A stretch of DNA of 9,239 nt from an uncultured Lachnospiraceae bacterium (GCA_947625995.1 CANQQN010000067.1:1-9239), one strand, 5' to 3'. Numbered from the stretch's first letter, positions 1 through 6,850 are shown. A program made the numbers and translations. Notes: generated by a model from the sequence alone, not told the origin.

Positions 1-587
1 CCAGAACCTCCATAGTAAGAGTGGGAACTGTGGGCAAGCTCGCGGTAAGTATAGAATCCGTCCTCCTCGGTACCTTCCGGCACGGGATGGCGCATCCATG
101 ATCCCGGATGCACTTCATAAATGGCCACCGGGCGGGTCAGCGGATCTGTCTCGTCCCGTTTGTCCATCCATTTGGCATCCTTCCATGTATAGTCGTCGAT
201 CTCCACCACCGCCGATGCGTTGCCCGGACGCCTCTCACAGTAATTTGCAAAAGGATCGGCCTTGTACAGCTTTTGATGAGAAGCGGAAATGATCAGATAT
301 TTGTAGAGGCTGTGCAGCTTCACGCCGGGCACAAACAGTTCATAGATACCCTGAGGCTCCAGCCTCTTCATTGGATGGCCGGTCTCGTTCCAGTGGTTGA
401 ATTCCCCGATCAGATAGACCTCCAGCGCCGCCGGCGCCCACACGGCGAAATAGACGCCCTCTACGCCGTCCTTCACAGCGAAATGCGCGCCAAGCTTTTT
501 AAAGATATCATAATGTGTCCCCGCGCCGAAGAGATACATGTCCATCTCCGTCACATGCACGTCCTCGTAAGTTCTCGTTATCTTCAT
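1..587 (-). CDS. glgB: 1,4-alpha-glucan branching enzyme, N-terminal part (cut by left edge)
   Basis: The visible 195 residues are the N-terminal third of a glycogen branching enzyme, which cuts alpha-1,4-glucan and rejoins it through alpha-1,6 branches in cytoplasmic glycogen synthesis. Residues about 18-125 match the CBM48/early-set beta-sandwich: YLFGAGTHYD, GVYFAVWAP, GEFNHWNE, LYKYL and KADPFA. This is followed by TWKDAKWM and IYEVHPGSW at 156-164, the entry to the GH13 barrel (most family members have HLGSW). The catalytic Asp and Glu of GH13 lie beyond the edge. The ATG at 587 is chosen because GGGGTGA sits about 6 bases upstream and a sigma-A promoter lies behind it. Family members are usually 600-750 residues, so most of the gene is missing. 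No other glg gene is visible. The last visible residues (after YRELAH) fit the family less well. Identification is firm for the family. Confidence 0.93.
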   Translation of the reverse strand, partial: MKITRTYEDVHVTEMDMYLFGAGTHYDIFKKLGAHFAVKDGVEGVYFAVWAPAALEVYLIGEFNHWNETGHPMKRLEPQGIYELFVPGVKLHSLYKYLIISASHQKLYKADPFANYCERRPGNASAVVEIDDYTWKDAKWMDKRDETDPLTRPVAIYEVHPGSWMRHPVPEGTEEDGFYTYRELAHSSHSYYGGS

Positions 588-616
588 GTTGTTCACCCCG
601 TAAGTTTGTTGTATTT

Positions 617-646
617 ATTTTACCCCGAAACACTACAAAATGTCAA
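617..646 (-). promoter_or_regulatory. Sigma-A promoter of glgB
   Basis: Reading the minus strand, a perfect -35 TTGACA (641-646) is followed after 18 bases by a -10 TAAAAT (617-622). The predicted transcript starts near 610, giving a leader of roughly 23 bases before the ATG at 587. No CcpA cre-like palindrome was found by eye around it. Confidence 0.7.
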
Positions 647-878
647 CAAATCTACAGGCGGGTATGGAAAAATAATACAATTGCTTTCCGAAAAAAATAT
701 CGGTAACCTGAATAATGTTTTCTTCAAGAAACGATCTTTCATTGAGATCTTCGGAATGTCCCATAAACTGCACTCTACGAAATTTTTCACACTTTTTTGT
801 CCGAAAGCCTACCTGCACGTCTGTCTATAAATCACTCTGAAAGCCTGAAAAGTCGAGTCATTGCTTGATAACTTTCAT

Positions 879-935
879 AAAAATAGAAAAGCCCGAAACC
901 TGCTCTCAAGTGGTGAGAGTTTGATTTCGGGCTTT
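879..935 (-). terminator. Rho-independent terminator of the AAA_14 ATPase gene
   Basis: On the minus strand an 11-bp arm AAAGCCCGAAA (925-935) pairs with TTTCGGGCTTT (888-898) and runs into a U-rich tail TTTTCTATTTTT (879-890). A second perfect 6-bp stem, CTCTCA with TGAGAG (903-908 and 914-919), nests inside, giving a branched or long interrupted hairpin. It lies about 45 bases past the ATPase stop codon. The outer arms are flanked by A/T runs on both sides, so some activity on the plus strand is possible. Confidence 0.85.
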
Positions 936-979
936 GTTGTGCCAAGTATAATAATTGTATAGCTTCAATAAAACAGTGC

Positions 980-2299
980 TCAGTCTGCAAGTAGCCATTC
1001 CATTAGATTTTCAGACTTGATCCCCTCATATGAGCGATCCAACCCCGGCTCAAGCGACAATACGATCTTTTCATAATTGTCACGTATTTTTTGCAAAGGA
1101 GCAAGCTCCCGTTTTCTTACATCCTCGCTGTTCATGGATTCTGTCACCTGAATGTATTTCTTCTCATCGGCGGTAGTCGCGATGAAATCCACTTCCATGT
1201 TATCGATCTTACCGATCGCAACGTCATATCCTCTGCGAAGCAATTCAAAATAAACGACATTTTCGATTGCATGACCACTGTCACGATTTCGGAAGCCCAG
1301 CAGATAATTCCGCAATGCGATATCAACAATATAATACTTGCCCAGCGTACGGAGGTACTCTTTTCCTTTAATATCAAACCGCTTGATCTCATAGAAGAAG
1401 TAGCTTTCAAGCAGCGCGTTGACATATGCCTGAACCGTATGCGCGCTCGGAGCACTTTTCCGTTTCCCGTCCTCAAGAAGGCCTTCATTCATTAAGGTAT
1501 TGCCTATGGATGAAATAGAAACATTAGAACCGATGTTGTCCGCCAGAAACATGATGATCTTACGAAGCAGGATCGGGTCAGTAATCTGCTTCTGCCCTCG
1601 ACGCTTTTCACGTTCCAGAATATCGCGAACAACGACTGTAGAATAGATCCCGTCAAGAAGGGAAAGGGCTTTTTCTTGGTCGAGTCCAACATCGGCAATG
1701 CCGGGCATGCCGCCGAAGCGCATAAATGCTTCAAAGGCTTCCCGCAGTTCATAGCGCTCGCCGTTTTTATCAAACACCTGCTTATGAACGCCGCCAAGCG
1801 CGCTCTTGATTTCCTTCACTTCAAGATCATGAAAATAAAGGAATTCACCAAACGAAAGCGGCAGCATCCTGATCTCCACACATCTGCCGGAAAGATAGGT
1901 GGAATACTCGGAGGAAAGCAGGTAAGCATTTGAACCGGTTACATAGATATCGCAGTCCAGATCCACGCGCAAAGCATTGATCGCGTCTTCCCATGCGCTG
2001 ATCCTCTGGATCTCATCAAAAAATAAATACATTCTCTTTCCCGGCGCTATTTGTTTTTTTACATAAGCGTAAACATCGTCAGAAGTCATTTTCCGAAAGT
2101 CATTAGACTCAAAATTCATCTCAACGATCTGCTCCGGAGAAATCCCCGTTTTTTTCAAATGCGCAACCATAAGTTTCAAAATACTTGATTTCCCGCAGCG
2201 CCTTATACCGGTGATCACCTTTACAGGTTCCGTATCTTGAAAGCCAATCAGCTTATTGAGGTAACGATCCCTTTTTTTCAATTTATGCGATTCTATCAT
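980..2299 (-). CDS. AAA ATPase of the AAA_14 / DUF4143 type
   Basis: A 439-residue P-loop ATPase. Walker A is GIRRCGKSS at 31-39, Walker B is MYLFFDEIQ at 90-98 with D95 and E96, and a sensor-like TGSNA lies at 121-125. The C-terminal part has the DUF4143 pattern: VVVRDILERE near 222-231, ESYFFYEIKRFD at 298-309, LGKYYIVDIALRN at 319-331, then IENVVYFELLRRGYDV. EVDFIA...YIQVTES at 369-388 resembles the PD-(D/E)XK nuclease-like fold common at the end of this family. Length is normal for the family. The ATG at 2299 is preferred over an upstream in-frame codon because AGGAGGG sits 7 bases before it and the promoter's expected start site is near 2316. The gene has its own promoter and terminator. 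By eye its base composition is more AT-rich than glgB or the ABC ATPase, which fits acquisition. The family is common in accessory DNA, its cellular role is mostly unknown, and no partner is encoded nearby. Confidence 0.9.
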   Translation of the reverse strand: MIESHKLKKRDRYLNKLIGFQDTEPVKVITGIRRCGKSSILKLMVAHLKKTGISPEQIVEMNFESNDFRKMTSDDVYAYVKKQIAPGKRMYLFFDEIQRISAWEDAINALRVDLDCDIYVTGSNAYLLSSEYSTYLSGRCVEIRMLPLSFGEFLYFHDLEVKEIKSALGGVHKQVFDKNGERYELREAFEAFMRFGGMPGIADVGLDQEKALSLLDGIYSTVVVRDILEREKRRGQKQITDPILLRKIIMFLADNIGSNVSISSIGNTLMNEGLLEDGKRKSAPSAHTVQAYVNALLESYFFYEIKRFDIKGKEYLRTLGKYYIVDIALRNYLLGFRNRDSGHAIENVVYFELLRRGYDVAIGKIDNMEVDFIATTADEKKYIQVTESMNSEDVRKRELAPLQKIRDNYEKIVLSLEPGLDRSYEGIKSENLMEWLLAD

Positions 2300-2322
2300 T
2301 GCGCATCCCTCCTGTTGTTCAC

Positions 2323-2351
2323 AGGATAGCATAAATCCATAAAAAAATCAA
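2323..2351 (-). promoter_or_regulatory. Promoter of the AAA_14 ATPase gene (extended -10)
   Basis: On the minus strand TTGATT (2346-2351) is followed by 17 bases and TATCCT (2323-2328), with a TG one base upstream of the -10 (TGCTATCCT), an extended -10. The transcript would start near 2316, only a few bases before the AGGAGGG ribosome binding site (2307-2313), so the leader is very short. Confidence 0.6.
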
Positions 2352-2408
2352 GTATTTGCACTCAAATGCATAAACTCTGTTTTTTCGACCGATTATGCAG
2401 ATGGCATT

Positions 2409-2555
2409 ATGAGCAAATCAGAAGCGAAATACTTTCCTTGCGCCGAAAAAGCTGCTGCCGGAGAGCATATCGAGCTTGTGAAAATTCACTTGCACCGTGA
2501 AAAAATCTCACCGGAGGAGTTATGGACAGTCGGCGGAGCCCTGATTATAATATAA
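2409..2555 (+). CDS. Doubtful small ORF (48 codons) or gene remnant
   Basis: An ATG-started frame encoding 48 residues, including IELVKIHLHREKISPEELW, a plausible amphipathic, charged composition. The frame is open upstream to about 2343 without an earlier ATG or a clear ribosome binding site. Its last codons and stop lie inside the -10 region and palindrome of the XRE gene promoter. I recognise no family. It could be the eroded end of an old gene or a chance frame; a real small protein is possible but unsupported. Confidence 0.18.
   Translation: MSKSEAKYFPCAEKAAAGEHIELVKIHLHREKISPEELWTVGGALIII
2523..2551 (+). promoter_or_regulatory. Sigma-A promoter of the XRE regulator gene
   Basis: TGGACA (2523-2528, one mismatch to TTGACA) is followed by an ideal 17-base spacer and a perfect TATAAT (2546-2551). 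A second TATAAT overlaps at 2551-2556 but has no matching -35. Transcription would start near 2558-2560, about 45 bases before the ATG at 2603. Confidence 0.72.
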
Positions 2556-2574
2556 TCAGAAGTTGCGCAGCTTC
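2541..2574. promoter_or_regulatory. Two abutting palindromes over the -10/start site, candidate XRE operator
   Basis: Palindrome 1 (2541-2559) has perfect 9-bp arms, CTGATTATA and TATAATCAG, around one central A, and contains the -10 element. Palindrome 2 (2559-2574) is GAAGTTGCGCAGCTTC, self-complementary except for one G-T position, and lies at the predicted transcription start. Placement over the core promoter of an HTH regulator suggests repressor binding, most simply autoregulation. Which protein binds is inferred. Confidence 0.5.
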
Positions 2575-2602
2575 CATTATTTCCTTAAGAAGGAGGATTA
2601 TC

Positions 2603-3703
2603 ATGAAACTGACCATAGGACAAACCATAAGATCCCTCCGCAGGGAAAGAGGGATCACGCAGGAAGATCTGGCGGAAATGCTTGGCGTGGCCTGCCAGTC
2701 TGTCTCTCGTTGGGAGCTTGGAAGCTGTTATCCTGACATAGAACTGCTTCCCGTCATTGCAGACATCTTTCAGATCTCCACAGATAAGCTGCTGGGCGCC
2801 GATTACGCAACCGAGCAGAAAAAGACGGACGAATACCTTACACGCTTTCAGACGGCTATCAGCCAAGGACAAATTGACCGCTGCATCGACATTGCCAGAG
2901 AAGGTATAGCGGAATTTCCCAATAATTACACACTGCTGAACAAGCTCATGTACGCCCTCTTTGTGTCCGGTGACGACAGCGGCAACATCCCGAACTGGAA
3001 AGAAAACCGGGAAAAATATGACGCGGAGATCGTCTCTCTGGGAGAGCGCATCATGAAATACTGTCCCGACCCGGATATTCGGCTGGAGGCTGTCGGAAGG
3101 CTCGCCTTCCAGCACTGCGAGATGGGGCGGAAGAACATGGGCCGGGTCCTCTATGAGACCCTTCCCTCTCAGGAACTGTGCCGGGAAAATCAGATCTGGT
3201 GGGCGTTGGAGCAGGAGGAAAAACTGCCGTTTCTGCAAAAAAAGATACGGCAGGATTATGAATCTCTGAGAAGCGCTGTCTGGCAGCTGGCAGGCAGCCG
3301 GCTTTTGCCTGACAACGAATCTATAAAAGTGTTTCAAAAGATAGCCGCTCTGGAACATCTCATCTGTGACGGGCCAAAAACTCCTGACACATGGGGTCCC
3401 ATGCACATAAGCTATGAACTGGCCCTGCTCCATGCCCGCACGGGAAACGCACAGGAAGCCTGCCGGTATCTGAAGACCGCCGCCCAAAACGCAAGAGTCT
3501 TCGATGACAGGCCGGAGACGTTGACCATCTCCAGTCTGCTCCTTGGCACGGTGACAGAAAACAAGATCGATTTTGACACCGCCGATACAAGAAGCTACTG
3601 CCGGGTCATGGCGGAGGATTGGCTGACCGCTCAAGAGTTTGACATTCTGAGAGATACAGAGGAATTTCAGAAGATCGTAGAAATGCTGAATGAAGCGGAT
3701 TAA
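2603..3703 (+). CDS. XRE-family HTH regulator with helical-repeat-like C-terminal domain
   Basis: A 366-residue cytoplasmic regulator. Residues 1-66 form a Cro/C1-type HTH: IGQTIRSLRRERGITQEDLAEMLGV with the recognition helix around CQSVSRWELGSCYPD, then LLPVIADIFQISTDKLLG. The remaining 300 residues are helix-rich and look like degenerate TPR-type repeats (for example FQTAISQGQIDRCIDIAREGI from about residue 75, and YELALLHARTGNAQEACRYL near 271-290), probably a sensing or protein-interaction module. No membrane segment is seen. The ATG at 2603 is chosen over an upstream in-frame ATG at 2522 because AAGGAGGA lies 5-6 bases before it, the HTH begins there, and 2522 falls inside the -35. The gene is single, with its own promoter and terminator. 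Proteins with this layout are common in Clostridia; the target genes and ligand are unknown. The palindromes at the promoter suggest autoregulation. Confidence 0.88.
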   Translation: MKLTIGQTIRSLRRERGITQEDLAEMLGVACQSVSRWELGSCYPDIELLPVIADIFQISTDKLLGADYATEQKKTDEYLTRFQTAISQGQIDRCIDIAREGIAEFPNNYTLLNKLMYALFVSGDDSGNIPNWKENREKYDAEIVSLGERIMKYCPDPDIRLEAVGRLAFQHCEMGRKNMGRVLYETLPSQELCRENQIWWALEQEEKLPFLQKKIRQDYESLRSAVWQLAGSRLLPDNESIKVFQKIAALEHLICDGPKTPDTWGPMHISYELALLHARTGNAQEACRYLKTAAQNARVFDDRPETLTISSLLLGTVTENKIDFDTADTRSYCRVMAEDWLTAQEFDILRDTEEFQKIVEMLNEAD

Positions 3704-3725
3704 GCGTATGAACTGAATCTTCCCA

Positions 3726-3768
3726 TGTGCCGATGGGGCAAAAGCAATCCCCATCGGCACAAATTTTT
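3726..3768 (+). terminator. Strong terminator of the XRE gene, between convergent genes
   Basis: A perfect 13-bp stem pairs TGTGCCGATGGGG (3726-3738) with its complement (3749-3761) around a 10-base loop, followed by AATTTTT. It ends the plus-strand XRE transcript 23 bases after its stop codon. The same stem would form in the oncoming minus-strand transcript of the sigma-like gene, but no U-tract follows on that side. Confidence 0.9.
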
Positions 3769-3776
3769 CACTGCTT

Positions 3777-5507
3777 TCACTTTCCGGACATCATGATCGC
3801 CGCAGTGCAGACGGCGTCTTTCGGGTTTTCCGGGAGGATCAGGCGTCCGGCACTGACCTCTTCTTGGATCGCAAGCCCCCTCATATGGCACAGGGTATGG
3901 GCAACGCCGTAAAACTGTTTTTTAATGTAAGCATTCCGCTCCATTCTTAAAAGGTTCAGAATCTTTTGAAAGAGGGCCCCGTCGCAGGCATTCAGTTCCG
4001 CAAACAGCGGATGGGAACGCACAATGCCGGATTTTCCGGTTATCTGCTTCTCGTCCGGTATGAAAAGAATATCGGGAACGATCTCCCCCTTTGGTCCCGC
4101 ATGAGCGATCCGGTCCGCCTTTTGAAAAACAGCCTTTTCTAAATCGCTGAAGCTGTTAAACTTGCGGTTTTCCATGACCGCTTTCACAACAAGCTCCTCC
4201 GCCTGTTCATTCGGCCGTTTCAAATGTACTCCAAGCCCATACTGATGCGGAATATACGCGTACAGATACCGTCCGTACCCGTTGTAACTTACAAATGGTT
4301 CCTCAAACTCGGCTCCCTCCAGCCCGTAAAACTCCCAGCTTTCGCCGTTCTCTCTGACGATGGGAGCCTCCGGGCTGAAGACTTCCTCCCTTTCCTTCTC
4401 CGCCATGCGCAGGCAGATACATACCGCCCACCAGCGAATATCCATGTCGGAGATCTTTTCACTTTTGACATATCCCGCTTCCCGGATCTTCGGCACACAG
4501 TCCGCCGCGATCCGGTCCACCAGTTCTGCATAATCTGGTGCCATCTGCTGTTTCAGGGCATAGATTTTTTCCCGTGTCTCTCTGGAAACGATAGGAAAGT
4601 TTGTCACATACCTGCTGCCGGTCTTCTTTAAAAGCGTTGCTCGCACCAGAGCGTCAACCTCTTCTTTCATGTAGGGCGCGGCGATCCCAAGGGCAACGGA
4701 GAGTTCCTCTACGGTAGATGGATTTTCCGAAGCCTCCAGCAGCACATTTTTTGAAAACATCGTCTTCACCGCGCTCCATGGAAGCCCTGATGGCTGCTCG
4801 CCGCTGGCAACAAAGTCGATCTTTTCCGGGTTATAGCTTTTTGGACCAAATTCTCTTGCCATATGCATACCTTCTTTCAAAATTTTTCTGGCACGGAACA
4901 GCTTTGCTTTCACCGTGCCCTCAGGAAGTCCCAGCGATATGGAAATATCTTTTATCGAACGGTCGTCGATATAATATGCCACAACGACCCCGCGGTACTC
5001 TTCGGATATCAGCGCCAGTTCCCGCCGCAGAAGTTTCAGATCTTCGTGTTTGATCATGCTCTCCAGCACACCGGCATCTTCGCCGGAAACGCTGCCGGTA
5101 TCCGTCACGTCAATACAGGTCCGCAATTTCTTCTGCGCAATAGCCCAGAGCCGATAGCGGTTTTTCGCGATCTGAAAAACATAAGCCGGAAAGTTTTCGG
5201 GAATTGCGCCCCGATGAAATGCCTCGGTGACCTGAAGAGAAATATCCGCGCAGAGTTCCTCCGCTTCTCCGGCGCTGCCGGTTTTTTTCAGGCAGAAATA
5301 AAACATTTTTTCCAGATATTCCCGGGTATATCTGAGGATCAATTCTTCCGCCTGTCCCCGACCGTTCATCGGGCTTTTGTCTAGGCTGTTTTGGCTTTTG
5401 GTCTGTCCGCTTGTCAGACTTTTAGCCTGTCCGCTTGTCAGACTTTTGCTTTCACTCTGTCCGCCCGTTTGATTTTTGGCCCCGCCTTGTCCGGTGTCTG
5501 TCTCCAT
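3777..5507 (-). CDS. Sigma-70/ECF-like factor with about 360-residue C-terminal extension
   Basis: A 576-residue protein. Residues 1-50 are low-complexity (Gly/Gln/Ser/Lys, with a repeated KSLTSGQ). Residues about 55-125 resemble sigma region 2 (LCADISLQVTEAFHR, FPAYVFQIAKNRYRLW). About 157-213 form region 4, with YRGVVVAYYIDDRSIKDISISLGLPEGTVKAKLFRARKIL carrying the classic HTH. The extension from 214 starts with a winged-helix-like stretch (262-306: TVEELSVALGIAAPYMKEEVDALVRATLLKKTGSRYV). About 270 further residues of unknown, soluble, mixed fold follow, with no membrane helix. Typical ECF factors are 160-200 residues, so this is a large fusion-type member. The ATG at 5507 is preferred over an upstream TTG at 5561 because AAAGGAGG lies 9 bases before it. 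No anti-sigma gene is adjacent. It probably redirects RNA polymerase in response to a signal sensed by the extension; that is inference, and a transcription factor using only sigma-like folds is an alternative. Confidence 0.82.
   Translation of the reverse strand: METDTGQGGAKNQTGGQSESKSLTSGQAKSLTSGQTKSQNSLDKSPMNGRGQAEELILRYTREYLEKMFYFCLKKTGSAGEAEELCADISLQVTEAFHRGAIPENFPAYVFQIAKNRYRLWAIAQKKLRTCIDVTDTGSVSGEDAGVLESMIKHEDLKLLRRELALISEEYRGVVVAYYIDDRSIKDISISLGLPEGTVKAKLFRARKILKEGMHMAREFGPKSYNPEKIDFVASGEQPSGLPWSAVKTMFSKNVLLEASENPSTVEELSVALGIAAPYMKEEVDALVRATLLKKTGSRYVTNFPIVSRETREKIYALKQQMAPDYAELVDRIAADCVPKIREAGYVKSEKISDMDIRWWAVCICLRMAEKEREEVFSPEAPIVRENGESWEFYGLEGAEFEEPFVSYNGYGRYLYAYIPHQYGLGVHLKRPNEQAEELVVKAVMENRKFNSFSDLEKAVFQKADRIAHAGPKGEIVPDILFIPDEKQITGKSGIVRSHPLFAELNACDGALFQKILNLLRMERNAYIKKQFYGVAHTLCHMRGLAIQEEVSAGRLILPENPKDAVCTAAIMMSGK
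5396..5473 (-). repeat. 24-bp tandem repeat in the N-terminus of the sigma-like gene
   Basis: Two nearly identical 24-bp units (5396-5419 and 5420-5443) are followed by a longer, degenerate third unit (5444-5473). Because 24 is a multiple of three the frame is kept; each unit encodes an eight-residue SLTSGQxK motif. Copy-number changes would lengthen or shorten the linker before the sigma domain without breaking it. Confidence 0.75.
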
Positions 5508-5617
5508 ACGCTCTCGCCTCCTTTCCCTGTTATAGTGTGCAAAATCAGAATTTGGTTTCAAAAATTATAAAAAACGCGCCTGCCGCAAAAAAGGCTGCTC
5601 CTTTCATCCTGAACGTT

Positions 5618-5649
5618 AAAAAAGAGACGCAGGAAAAATCCTGCGCCTC
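5618..5649 (-). terminator. Terminator of the sugar ABC ATPase gene
   Basis: On the minus strand GAGGCGCAGGA and TCCTGCGTCTC form an 11-bp stem (one G-T pair) with a TTTT loop, directly followed by six T residues (5618-5623). It sits about 38 bases after the ATPase stop codon and before the sigma-like gene, so that gene should have its own promoter; an AT-rich TATAAT at 5564-5569 and TATAAC at 5529-5534 (minus strand) are weak candidates. Confidence 0.9.
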
Positions 5650-5687
5650 TGTGTGAACTCTTTGTACCGGCTTTCGCCTGTTTTCGA

Positions 5688-6806
5688 TTAGTTGGTGATG
5701 GTAACCTCTGTCTCCTTATCGAATACGTGGATCTTCTCAACGTCCATAGCGAATGTACAATCATCGCCGGGCCTCTTTGTGGTACGAGGATTTACACGAG
5801 CGATCATCGGGAACTGATCCTCAAGGCTGAAGTACAGGAATACTTCTGCACCAAGAAGCTCGTATACGTTGATGGTCGCTGTGATCACGCTGTTCGGGTT
5901 CTTCGCGATGGTCTCTTCATCATCGTAAATATCCTCAGGACGGATACCCATTACAACTGTCTTGCCGTCATAGTCGCCCTCGATCAGTCTCTTCGCCTTA
6001 TCTTCGGGAAGGGTGATCACGTGCTTCTCAGCAATCGTCAACGTAACCTTGCTGCCGTTGATGTTACATACAGCATCCAAGAAGTTCATCTGAGGAGAAC
6101 CCATGAATCCGGCTACGAACAGGTTTGCAGGACGAGAATACAGGTTCTGAGGAGAATCGATCTGCTGTGCAACGCCGTCTTTCATAACAACGATACGGGT
6201 ACCAAGCGTCATAGCCTCGGTCTGGTCATGGGTTACGTAGATGATGGTGGTGCCCAGTCTCTGATGCAGTCTTGCGATCTCGGTTCTCATCTGTACACGC
6301 AGCTTTGCGTCCAAGTTGGACAGCGGCTCATCCATGAGGAATACCTTAGGATTACGCACGATAGCACGTCCCATAGCAACACGCTGTCTCTGACCACCGG
6401 AAAGAGCCTTCGGCTTTCTCTCTAAGTAAGGCTCAAGGTCAAGGATCTTAGCGGCTTCACGAACCATCTTATCGATCTGATCCTTAGGAACTTTTCTCAG
6501 CTTCAGACCAAATGCCATGTTATCGTAAACAGTCATATGAGGATACAGAGCGTAGTTCTGGAATACCATGGCGATATCTCTGTCCTTGGGCTCGATATCG
6601 TTTACGATCTTGTCGTCGATCTTCAGAACGCCGCCGGAGATCTCTTCCAGACCGGCGATCATACGAAGTGTTGTAGATTTACCACAACCTGAAGGGCCTA
6701 CAAAGATGATGAACTCTTTGTCTTTTACTTCCAGATTGAAATCTCTCACAGCGGTAACGCCGTTAGGGTAAACCTTGGTAATGTTTTTCAATGATAAACT
6801 TGCCAT
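5688..6806 (-). CDS. ugpC: CUT1-family sugar ABC transporter ATPase (MsmK/MsmX/UgpC/MalK type)
   Basis: A 372-residue ATP-hydrolysing subunit of carbohydrate ABC importers, acting on the cytoplasmic face of the membrane. All nucleotide-binding motifs are intact: Walker A GPSGCGKST at 37-45, Q-loop Q83 in VFQNYALYPHMTV, signature LSGGQRQRV at 135-143, Walker B VFLMDE at 155-160, D-loop SNLD and switch H193 in YVTHDQTEA. The C-terminal part (about 235-372) is the OB/TOBE regulatory domain of MalK-like proteins (NLFVAGFMGSPQMNF, GIRPEDI). Length is normal. The ATG at 6806 has GGGAGGA 7 bases upstream; an earlier in-frame codon at 6839 lies before this site and is not used. No permease or binding protein is adjacent, as is usual for MsmX/MsmK-type ATPases that serve several sugar transporters. 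The exact symbol is uncertain (ugpC, msmK and msmX are used for close homologues). Confidence 0.95.
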   Translation of the reverse strand: MASLSLKNITKVYPNGVTAVRDFNLEVKDKEFIIFVGPSGCGKSTTLRMIAGLEEISGGVLKIDDKIVNDIEPKDRDIAMVFQNYALYPHMTVYDNMAFGLKLRKVPKDQIDKMVREAAKILDLEPYLERKPKALSGGQRQRVAMGRAIVRNPKVFLMDEPLSNLDAKLRVQMRTEIARLHQRLGTTIIYVTHDQTEAMTLGTRIVVMKDGVAQQIDSPQNLYSRPANLFVAGFMGSPQMNFLDAVCNINGSKVTLTIAEKHVITLPEDKAKRLIEGDYDGKTVVMGIRPEDIYDDEETIAKNPNSVITATINVYELLGAEVFLYFSLEDQFPMIARVNPRTTKRPGDDCTFAMDVEKIHVFDKETEVTITN

Positions 6807-6850
6807 TCTTTCTTCCTCCCAATATAGATATTGATTCAATTGATAGCTTT

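Larger units (their letters stand above)
588..979. other. Intergenic region between glgB and the AAA_14 ATPase
   Basis: This 392-base stretch holds the glgB ribosome binding site and promoter (up to 646) and the terminator of the upstream ATPase (879-935). Positions 647-878 are AT-rich and show no supported gene. A 61-codon minus-strand frame (633-818, GTG start) has no ribosome binding site and overlaps the glgB -35. A plus-strand frame running to 830 is the antisense of glgB. Confidence 0.6.
2300..2602. other. Divergent intergenic region between the ATPase and the XRE regulator
   Basis: About 300 bases carrying the two divergent promoters (2323-2351 minus, 2523-2551 plus), the double palindrome (2541-2574) and both ribosome binding sites. 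The middle (about 2360-2520) holds only a doubtful short plus-strand reading frame. No terminator, repeat family or RNA gene is seen. Confidence 0.6.

Noticed and set aside
633..818. A 61-codon minus-strand frame upstream of glgB
   Set aside because: It would need a GTG start without a ribosome binding site, and its end overlaps the glgB -35 element. The translation looks protein-like but nothing else supports it.
108..830. A 240-codon plus-strand frame over the glgB start and upstream region
   Set aside because: It is antisense to the well-matched glgB and runs through its promoter; the open frame is a by-product of codon use.
2585..3760. A 391-codon minus-strand frame antisense to almost the whole XRE gene
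   Set aside because: It has no ribosome binding site, its start falls in the terminator hairpin, and its Cys/Arg/His-rich translation resembles no family. The plus strand has a clear HTH domain, promoter and terminator.
5529..5569. Promoter elements for the sigma-like gene (TATAAC at 5529-5534, TATAAT at 5564-5569, a TTGAAA at 5556-5561, and an ECF-like TGAAACC)
   Set aside because: None pairs with a partner element at normal spacing, so no promoter was annotated; autoregulation through an ECF-type promoter cannot be supported from sequence alone.
5727..6425. A 232-codon plus-strand frame inside the sugar ABC ATPase
   Set aside because: It lies wholly antisense to an intact gene carrying all ABC motifs.
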